DNA of 33,575 bases from Anaerolineales bacterium (GTDB taxonomy: Bacteria > Chloroflexota > Anaerolineae > Anaerolineales > Villigracilaceae), in NCBI GenBank assembly GCA_020060235.1, contig JAGVAO010000210.1, positions 1 to 33,575 on the forward strand. Direction: 5' to 3'. The translations under genes were made by a program, and so were the position numbers. Positions 8,399 to 14,982 of the stretch are shown piece after piece (position 1 is the stretch's first letter; each line of letters begins with the position of its first letter). Under the pieces are notes generated by a model, which made no database searches, had not been told where the DNA came from, and saw only the letters and a program-made list of their open reading frames with translations.

Positions 8399-9619
8399 CT
8401 AAATTCCAAACAAAGCGCGCGCGGTGGCGGCATACTCTGGGGCCTCGGCGCGCAACTGACGGGTGGGCTTGTCGAGCAGCTTTTTGACCAGCGCCTGGGT
8501 CAGGGCTTCGATGTGTTCGCGTTCCGCCTCGCCCAGGCCCGGAAGGCGGCGCAGGGTCTTTTCCAGTTCGCTGCGGCGGATGGCCTCCGCCTGCCGGCGC
8601 ATGTCGCTAATCAGCGGCAGTACATCCAGCGCGCCGAAGTAATCCATAAATTTGGCAATCTCTTCGGCCAGGATGGCCTCGACGCGCGGGACTTCGGCAA
8701 TCCGCCCGGCCAGCGATTTCTCAAGGCTTGCGTTCAGGACATCCAAATCGTGCAAACGCACATGGGGGATTTGGGCCGCCTGCGGGTCAATATTACGCGG
8801 AACGGCAATATCAATCAACACCAGCGGGCGTCCAGGCCGCCGGGACATGGCAGCGGCCACCATTTCCGCATCCAGCACGGCTTGCGGCGCGGCTGTCGAG
8901 GCTATCAAAATATCGGCGTCGGCCAGGGCGGCGGGCAGGCCGCCCAATCCGCCTGCCTGTGCGTTCCAGCGCGCGGCCAGGGCCTGGGCGCGTTCTGCGG
9001 AGCGGTTGATAACTGTCAACCGTTGTGCGCCGCGTTTGCGCAGGGCTTCGACCGCCAGTTCAGCCGTTTCCCCCGCGCCGAGGATGACAACCTGCGCCGA
9101 ACGGATGTCCTGTACCGAGCGTTGGCACAGCGCGGCGGCCAGCGAGGAAACCGAAGCCGGGTTGCGGCTGATGGCTGTTTCGGCGCGGACTCGTTTGCCC
9201 GCATGGATGGCGTCCTGGAACAGGCGCGAGAGCAGCGGCCCGACCGTGTTTTGGCTGCGCGCCTTCTCGAGCGCGCGGGTCACTTGCCCCAAAATCTGCG
9301 CTTCTCCCAGCACCAGCGATTCCAGCCCGGCGGCGACCCGGAACAAATGCGCGATGGCTGCCTCGTCGCAGGCGCAATGTAAATGCCGGCGGAACTCATC
9401 CAGCGGTACGCCGCTTATCGCAGCCAGAAAGGTTTGCAGGTCGGCAAACGACCCCTCACCAGAAACGGCATAGATTTCAGTCCGGTTGCAGGTCGAGAGC
9501 AGCACGGCTTCTTGCAGGTTGCTTGGTGGGGCGCAAGTTTCGGCTGCTCCAAGCGCCAGCCTTTCGCGCAGGCGGATGGGGGCGGTGGTATGGTTGATTC
9601 CAATCGACAGGATGTGCAT
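8399..9619 (-). CDS. hemA: Glutamyl-tRNA reductase
   Basis: MHILSIGINHTTAPIRLRERLAL; STCNRTEIYAV active-site Cys motif; GLESLVLGEAQILGQV. Confidence 0.95.
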   Translation of the reverse strand: MHILSIGINHTTAPIRLRERLALGAAETCAPPSNLQEAVLLSTCNRTEIYAVSGEGSFADLQTFLAAISGVPLDEFRRHLHCACDEAAIAHLFRVAAGLESLVLGEAQILGQVTRALEKARSQNTVGPLLSRLFQDAIHAGKRVRAETAISRNPASVSSLAAALCQRSVQDIRSAQVVILGAGETAELAVEALRKRGAQRLTVINRSAERAQALAARWNAQAGGLGGLPAALADADILIASTAAPQAVLDAEMVAAAMSRRPGRPLVLIDIAVPRNIDPQAAQIPHVRLHDLDVLNASLEKSLAGRIAEVPRVEAILAEEIAKFMDYFGALDVLPLISDMRRQAEAIRRSELEKTLRRLPGLGEAEREHIEALTQALVKKLLDKPTRQLRAEAPEYAATARALFGI

Positions 9620-9621
9620 GG

Positions 9622-10287
9622 CTAAACGTCGGCAGGTTGGAAGTGGAAGCCGACAATGTCAGAGATGATTTGTAGGGCGGTTTCCTCGCGGCCGGCTTCG
9701 ATGTGGGTCAAAACGTCCGAATCGACAATCTGATACCACAGTTGTTTGCGGGTTTCAAAGTCGGGAATGCGCTCGGCCAGGGGCTGGCGCAACTTCCCTG
9801 CCAGGGACAGGAAGCGGGCATGGTGCGCCCCAACCTGCTGCTGGAACTGCTCCCGCAGGCGTACGGCCAGGGCCGGGGCTTTACCCGCCGTCGAAATGGC
9901 AATCGTCAGGTCGCCCTGGCGCGCAATCGACGGGGCGATAAAGTTGCAATGCGGGGTGTCGTCCACCACGTTGACCAGTTGGCGGTTGGCGTTGGCTTCC
10001 TCCCAGACCTGGCGGTTGATTTCGGGCTGGTTGGTGGCGCAAATGGCGAGGAACGCGCCGCGCAGGTCGCCGGGCCGGTAGGCGCGCTGGATATACGTTA
10101 CCCGTCCGGCGCGGACGTGTTCGCCCAGCCTGTCGGTCAGGTCGGGCGAGATGAGCGTAACCCGCGCCTGCGATTCGAGCAAACTCTCGACCTTGCCCTC
10201 GGCGATTTTCCCGCCGCCTATCACCACGCAGGGCTGGTCTTTGAGTTGTAAAAAGACCGGGTAGTAGGTTTCGGGTTCAGATTTCAT
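9622..10287 (-). CDS. Precorrin-2 dehydrogenase / sirohydrochlorin ferrochelatase-type (CysG N-terminal/Met8-like)
   Basis: YYPVFLQLKDQPCVVIGGGKIAEGKVESLLESQARVTLISPDL; NRQVWEEANANRQLVNVVDDTPHCNFIAPS. Confidence 0.92.
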   Translation of the reverse strand: MKSEPETYYPVFLQLKDQPCVVIGGGKIAEGKVESLLESQARVTLISPDLTDRLGEHVRAGRVTYIQRAYRPGDLRGAFLAICATNQPEINRQVWEEANANRQLVNVVDDTPHCNFIAPSIARQGDLTIAISTAGKAPALAVRLREQFQQQVGAHHARFLSLAGKLRQPLAERIPDFETRKQLWYQIVDSDVLTHIEAGREETALQIISDIVGFHFQPADV

Positions 10288-11041
10288 AATCGGGTTTCAG
10301 GTGAATGCCGCACTCGGTTTTTTTCTGCCCACTCCAGCGTCCGGCGCGGGGGTCTTCGCCGGGTTTGACCGCCCGGGTGCAGGGCCAGCAGCCGATGCTG
10401 GGGAAGCCCTTATCGTGCAGGGGGTTGTAGGGCAGGTTGTGGGTGTGGATGTAGTCCCAAACCTGCTGGCTGGTCCAGGCGGCCAGGGGGTTGAGTTTGA
10501 CCATTTTGTTGGTCGTATCCCACTCGACCAGCCCGGCGTTGGCGCGGAAGATGGTCTGGTCGCGGCGGATGCCGGTAATCCAGGCGCGGTAGCCTCCCAG
10601 GTATTCGCGCTGCGGCGTGACTTTGCGCAGGTAGCAGCACGAATCGGGGTCGCTTTGCCACAGGGCTTCGCCATATTTTTTGGTCTGCTCCTCCAGCGAA
10701 AGGCCGGTCGCAACGCGTTCCAGGCGCACGCCCAGGCGGCGCACCAGTTCGTCGCGCAGGGCATAGGTTTCGGGAAAGAGCAGGGCGGTATCGAGGTAAA
10801 AAATCCTGGTTTCGGGACGAATTTCGGCAATCATGTGCATCAACGCGACGCCTTCCGGGCCAAAACCGGTCGCTTGGACGATGTCGGGGCCGAAGTGTTC
10901 GAATCCCCAGCGCAGTACCAGTTGCGGGCTGCTGCCTTCGAGTTGCTGGTTGATGTGTTTCAGTTCGCTGACCGTCCACTGGGTCAAATCGTAAAGGGTA
11001 TAGGGGTCTTGTTGGGTCAAGAAGTGGGAAGACATGGGCAA
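10277..11041 (-). CDS. cysH: Phosphoadenylyl-/adenylyl-sulfate reductase (Fe-S type)
   Basis: CCYLRKV, CWPCTR and C-terminal ECGIHL motifs; WITGIRRDQT. Confidence 0.93.
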   Translation of the reverse strand: MPMSSHFLTQQDPYTLYDLTQWTVSELKHINQQLEGSSPQLVLRWGFEHFGPDIVQATGFGPEGVALMHMIAEIRPETRIFYLDTALLFPETYALRDELVRRLGVRLERVATGLSLEEQTKKYGEALWQSDPDSCCYLRKVTPQREYLGGYRAWITGIRRDQTIFRANAGLVEWDTTNKMVKLNPLAAWTSQQVWDYIHTHNLPYNPLHDKGFPSIGCWPCTRAVKPGEDPRAGRWSGQKKTECGIHLKPDYEI

Positions 11042-11058
11042 TTTCTCCTTGGGTTACA

Positions 11059-11826
11059 TTATCCGCCTGCGAAGGCGGGCAGTTTTTCCTGAAACCAGGC
11101 GATTTCCTGGCGCATTCGCACCACCTCGCCAACCACAAGGATGGCGGGCGGCTGGATGTGCGCGGTTTTGGCGGCGATGTCTTCGAGCAGGCCTTCGACG
11201 ACGACCTGTTCAGTGGTTGTGCCTTGCTGGATGACGGCCACCGATACGCGACCTGACATGCCGTTGGCGAGCAGGCGGTTGCAGATTTCGGGCAGGTGCG
11301 CCACGCCCATCAGGAAGACGAGCGTTCCCAGCCGGGGCAGGGCCGCCCAGTCGATGCCTGATTCTGGCCCGCAGGTGTGCCCGGCGATGACGGTAAACGC
11401 GGTCGTCACCCCGCGTTGGGTGACGGGAATCCCGGCATAGGCGGGGACAGCGATTGCGCTGCTGACGCCGGGAATGACCTCGAAGGGAATCCCCGCCTCG
11501 GACAGGGCCTGGCATTCTTCGCCGCCGCGCCCGAAGACGAAGGGGTCGCCGCCCTTTAACCGGGCGACGCGCAGCCCCTGGCGGGCTTTTTCGACCAGCA
11601 GGACGTTGATGCATTCCTGCGCGAGGCGGTGACGGGATGGGGCTTTGCCCACGTCGATGGCCTCGGCCAGGGGGTGAATTTCATCCAGCAGGGCCGGGGC
11701 GGCGAGACGGTCGTACAGCACCACGTCCGCCTGGCGCAGGCGTTTCAGCCCTTTGACGGTGATAAGTTCCGGGTCGCCTGGCCCGGCGCCGATAATGGAA
11801 ACAAGCCCTGGGGTTGTCGCGCTCAT
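11059..11826 (-). CDS. cobA: Uroporphyrinogen-III C-methyltransferase
   Basis: LVSIIGAGPGDPELITVKGLKRLRQADVVLYDRL; ARLKGGDPFVFGRGGEE; GVSSAIAVPAYAGIPVTQRG. ATG at 11826 preferred. Confidence 0.95.
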   Translation of the reverse strand: MSATTPGLVSIIGAGPGDPELITVKGLKRLRQADVVLYDRLAAPALLDEIHPLAEAIDVGKAPSRHRLAQECINVLLVEKARQGLRVARLKGGDPFVFGRGGEECQALSEAGIPFEVIPGVSSAIAVPAYAGIPVTQRGVTTAFTVIAGHTCGPESGIDWAALPRLGTLVFLMGVAHLPEICNRLLANGMSGRVSVAVIQQGTTTEQVVVEGLLEDIAAKTAHIQPPAILVVGEVVRMRQEIAWFQEKLPAFAGG

Positions 11827-11836
11827 CGGCTTGCTC

Positions 11837-13501
11837 CTAAAGCGGCTGCAAGGCTTGCAGTTGGTCGAAGCCCACGCGCACGCAGAAATCCCCGAAAGTC
11901 TCATCCGGCTGACGGGTTTCTTTGAAGTGGGCCAGCAGCGGCAGCAGGGTGGGGATGATTTCCTGGAACGGCACAAGGTCTTTGTAGAATTTGTTCAGGC
12001 GCGTGCCGTCGATGCGCCCGCCGAGGAAGATGGTGTACTTGTTGAGCGAGCGTCCCACCAGGCCGATGTCGGCCACGTAGGGGCGGGCGCAGCCGTTGGG
12101 GCAGCCGGTCATGCGCACGGTGATGGGTTCGTCTTGCAGGCCCAGGCGTTTGAGTTCTTCTTCCAGTTGGTCTACCAGACCCGGCAGGGCGCGTTCGCCT
12201 TCGGTAATGGCCAGGCTGCAGGTCGGCAGGGCCACGCAGGCGATGGAATGTAACTGCACCAGTGAGAGTTCGCGGGGCAGGCGCACGCCGTGGGCATGCA
12301 AAATGGTTTCGATGGGGATTTGGGCCTCGGGCGGCAGGTTGGTGATGAGCAGGTCCTGGCTGGCGGTGATGGCGAAGCGCGGCTGGAATTTGCGCGCGAT
12401 TTCGGCCAGGGCGGTTTTCAGTTTCATGCTTTCGGTGTCCTGGATGCGCCCGTTTTCGATGGACAGGCCGAAGAACCAGCGTCCGTCGCCCTGGTTATGC
12501 CAGCCGAGGTGCAGGTGCGGCTCGAAGGGCGGCAGCGGGGCGCTGGGGGCCAGTTGGTAACCCAGGCGGGCTTCGACCTCGCTGCGGAAGCGGTCGATGC
12601 CCCAGTCGTTAATCAGGTACTTGATGCGCGAGTGTTTGCGGTTGGCGCGGTCACCGTTGTCGCGGTAGACGGCGATGACCTGCTCGGCCACCGGCAGCAG
12701 TTGCTCGGGTTCGACAAAGCCGAGCGGGTCGGAAAGGCGCGGGAAGGTCTCCGGCTGGGTGTGGTTCATGCCCAGCCCGCCGCCGACCAGGATGTTGAAT
12801 CCCTTCAGGGCTTCGCCTTCCAGGATGGCGACAATCCCCAGGTCGTTGGTGAAAATGTCGAGGCAGTTATCGCCGGGGTAGGCCAGCGCGATTTTGAACT
12901 TGCGCGGCAGGTAGGTTTTGCCGTAGAACGGTTCGATTTCTTCTGCCGGCTCAGACAGGTCGAGTTTTTCGCCATCGAGCCAGATTTCGGCGTAGGCCTT
13001 GCCGCGTGAGATGAAGTGTTCCGAAATCTGGCGGGCATATTCGGTCACCTGGGCGTGGGCGCGGCTTTTGAAGGGAGCCGGGCAGGCAGTGACGTTGCGC
13101 ACCACGTCGCCGCAGGCGCCCTGGCTGGTTATCAGGGCCTTGTGAATTTCCTGCAACATGGATTTGACCTCGCCTTTGACCAGCCCGTGAAATTGGATGG
13201 TCTCGCGGGTGGTCAGGCGGATGGTGTTGTTGGCGTAGCGGGTTGCCAGGTCGTCGAGTACCAGGTATTGCTCGGCGCTGATTTGCCCGGCGGGGATGCG
13301 CCAGCGAATCATAATGGAATGCACTTTTTGGCCGCGAATGTCACGGTCGTGCTGCTGATACATGCCGTGCGCTTTCAGAACAACGGCGTTGTCTTCAGAG
13401 AAAGCCGGGGTGCCTTGTTGCAGTTCCTCTTCCAGGGTTCCGCGCAGGTAACGGCTGTTTTCTTTAATATGTTCGACTTTGCTTAATTTTGGGGCGTCCA
13501 T
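11837..13501 (-). CDS. Sulfite reductase (ferredoxin-type; nitrite/sulfite reductase family)
   Basis: Siroheme/4Fe-4S motifs CVALPTC and TGCPNGCARPYVADIGLVG; IPAGQISAEQY; DVVRNVTACP. ATG at 13501 has a good SD (aaggag, 8 nt spacing); the track's 13564 start would run through the T2 terminator. Confidence 0.92.
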   Translation of the reverse strand: MDAPKLSKVEHIKENSRYLRGTLEEELQQGTPAFSEDNAVVLKAHGMYQQHDRDIRGQKVHSIMIRWRIPAGQISAEQYLVLDDLATRYANNTIRLTTRETIQFHGLVKGEVKSMLQEIHKALITSQGACGDVVRNVTACPAPFKSRAHAQVTEYARQISEHFISRGKAYAEIWLDGEKLDLSEPAEEIEPFYGKTYLPRKFKIALAYPGDNCLDIFTNDLGIVAILEGEALKGFNILVGGGLGMNHTQPETFPRLSDPLGFVEPEQLLPVAEQVIAVYRDNGDRANRKHSRIKYLINDWGIDRFRSEVEARLGYQLAPSAPLPPFEPHLHLGWHNQGDGRWFFGLSIENGRIQDTESMKLKTALAEIARKFQPRFAITASQDLLITNLPPEAQIPIETILHAHGVRLPRELSLVQLHSIACVALPTCSLAITEGERALPGLVDQLEEELKRLGLQDEPITVRMTGCPNGCARPYVADIGLVGRSLNKYTIFLGGRIDGTRLNKFYKDLVPFQEIIPTLLPLLAHFKETRQPDETFGDFCVRVGFDQLQALQPL

Positions 13502-13539
13502 TTTCTCTTCTCCTTCTCTTCTCCATGGGTGAACGATTA

Positions 13540-13573
13540 CAAAAAATAAAAAAACCGGGGTCATTCCCGGTTT
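13540..13573 (-). terminator. Intrinsic terminator T2 in the sulfite reductase leader
   Basis: Minus strand: AAACCGGG aatgac CCCGGTTT followed by ttttattttttg. Confidence 0.8.
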
Positions 13574-13582
13574 GTAATCAAT

Positions 13583-13634
13583 AAAAAAACCGGCGAATGC
13601 ACGTCAGGGGCCTCCTGGGGATGTGCATCACCGA
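13583..13634 (-). terminator. Intrinsic terminator T1 in the sulfite reductase leader
   Basis: Minus strand: tCGGTGATGCAC ... GTGCATtCGCCGG followed by TTTTTTT. Perfect inner GATGCAC-type stem, one bulged T and a G-U pair in the outer stem. Confidence 0.75.
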
Positions 13635-13660
13635 TTTGCGGGCCTGTTTTTGGCCTGTGC

Positions 13661-13780
13661 TCAGGTGCGGGTTGCGGCAATCAGCCGCTCATCTCCCTGG
13701 AGACGCGGAAAACACATACATGTACAGGAACACATACACGCGCAGGCTGCCAGCGGGGAGAGTGATTTGTTGGTCTTCAT
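13661..13780 (-). CDS. Cysteine-rich leader peptide MKTNKSLSPLAACACMCSCTCMCFPRLQGDERLIAATRT (39 aa)
   Basis: Direct translation: ATG at 13780, TGA at 13663-13661; Cys at residues 13, 15, 17, 19, 21, 23. Preceded by a near-consensus promoter and followed by T1/T2 and sulfite reductase. Not in the supplied ORF track. Confidence 0.8.
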   Translation of the reverse strand: MKTNKSLSPLAACACMCSCTCMCFPRLQGDERLIAATRT

Positions 13781-13792
13781 AATTAACGACTG

Positions 13793-13820
13793 ATTTTATC
13801 GTCATTATGATATTTGTCAA
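13793..13820 (-). promoter_or_regulatory. Sigma70-like promoter for the cysteine leader / sulfite reductase operon
   Basis: Minus strand TTGACA (13820-13815), 16-nt spacer, TAAAAT (13798-13793); leader ATG only 12 nt past the -10 box. Confidence 0.75.
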
Positions 13821-13957
13821 TACATCTTTTATAAAAATCGTGTAATGAAAAACCTGATTTGGATGTCGGCAATTCTTCTGCTAGCCAGTTTACAAATCTA
13901 TAAACGAGGCAGGCCTGATAATAGGACAGAAATCGTCTGAAATGATACAATCCCTTT

Positions 13958-14869
13958 ATGAACCAACCCCAACCGATTGCGATTGCCCCGCACCGTATTC
14001 ACCCCGAAACAAAGCCGGGATACGTGCACCTCAAGGTTGCCAGCCTTGAGAGCCAACTGACCTTTTACCAGCAGGCGCTCGGCTTGCGCCTGCACTGGCG
14101 CAAGGACAACAGCGCAGGCCTGGGCGCGGGCGGCCCCGATTTTGTGCGGCTGACCGAAATTCCGGGCGCCCGGCGCTATCGCGGCGTAACCGGGATTTAC
14201 CATTTTGCCATCCTTTTCTCAAACCGCTACGAACTTGCGCGGGCGATTGCGCGGCTGTTTGCGTTGCGCTGGCCCAACTCGCCCACCGACCACATCCTGA
14301 CCAAGACCACCTACCTCGAAGACCCGGAAGGCAACACCATCGAACTGTACTGCGAATCGCCGGAAGACGGTATCTTCGCTGTCGAGGGCGGCGAATTTAT
14401 TGCCCGCCGCGCCGACGGCTCTCCCAGCGACGGGCGCGAACCGCTCGACCTGGATGCGCTTTTCTCACACCTGGGCGAATCCGAATCGTTCGATGCGCCT
14501 GTGCCGCTCGAAACCCGCATCGGCCATTTTCACCTGCACGTCTCAAACATGGACGAAACCCGCCGGTACTACCACGACCTGCTTGGTTTCGATGATATGG
14601 GCATTGGCCGCCGCTATCGCATGGGCATGGTTTCGGCTGGCGGCTATCACCACCACATCGGCTATAACACCTGGCAGGGGGAGGGCGCGCCCCCGCCTCC
14701 GCCCGACGCGCTGGGGCTGGAGCATATCTCTTTTATCTTTCCAAACCCGCAGGCCTGGCAAGATTTTATGGCCCGACTCGAAGAGCTGCAACTGCCCTTC
14801 GAGCAAACCGCTGAGGGTGTCTTGCTCAAAGACCCGTCTCGCAACGGGCTGTTGTTCCAGAAACCATAA
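13958..14869 (+). CDS. VOC-family glyoxalase/extradiol dioxygenase-like protein (two VOC modules)
   Basis: GYVHLKVASLESQLTFYQQALGLRLHWR and IGHFHLHVSNMDETRRYYHDLLGFDDMG; DPEGNTIELY. Confidence 0.88.
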   Translation: MNQPQPIAIAPHRIHPETKPGYVHLKVASLESQLTFYQQALGLRLHWRKDNSAGLGAGGPDFVRLTEIPGARRYRGVTGIYHFAILFSNRYELARAIARLFALRWPNSPTDHILTKTTYLEDPEGNTIELYCESPEDGIFAVEGGEFIARRADGSPSDGREPLDLDALFSHLGESESFDAPVPLETRIGHFHLHVSNMDETRRYYHDLLGFDDMGIGRRYRMGMVSAGGYHHHIGYNTWQGEGAPPPPPDALGLEHISFIFPNPQAWQDFMARLEELQLPFEQTAEGVLLKDPSRNGLLFQKP

Positions 14870-14914
14870 TCAAAACCCTGGATATCTGATTGGCGTCCAG
14901 GGTTTTGATTTTTA
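14868..14914 (+). terminator. Intrinsic terminator after the VOC gene
   Basis: Perfect 15-bp stem AATCAAAACCCTGGA (14868-14882)/TCCAGGGTTTTGATT (14896-14910), followed by ttt. Confidence 0.85.
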
Positions 14915-14982
14915 CTGACTCGTCTGTTGTCTGGACAGAAGAGTGTTGTAAAATAGTTATATATGGTTAAGGAGCAATCTTG

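Noticed and set aside
12290-13009. 239-aa plus-strand ORF inside sulfite reductase
   Set aside because: Antisense shadow of a well-supported siroheme protein; no RBS or domain signal.
13502-13564. Upstream extension of sulfite reductase to ATG 13564 (MTPVFLFFVIVHPWRREGEEK)
   Set aside because: The extension is encoded by the T2 stem and T tract; the ATG at 13501 has a good SD.
13540-13660. SAM or other metabolite riboswitch in the sulfite reductase leader
   Set aside because: I do not see conserved SAM-I/SAM-II/SAM-IV core motifs; the translated Cys-rich ORF with tandem terminators explains the region better. An Infernal scan would settle it.
13597-13782. 61-aa plus-strand ORF MHVRGLLGMCITDLRACFW... 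over the attenuator region
   Set aside because: Antisense to the cysteine leader and T1; no family resemblance and no promoter/RBS support. The minus-strand Cys-rich frame with promoter and terminators explains the region better.
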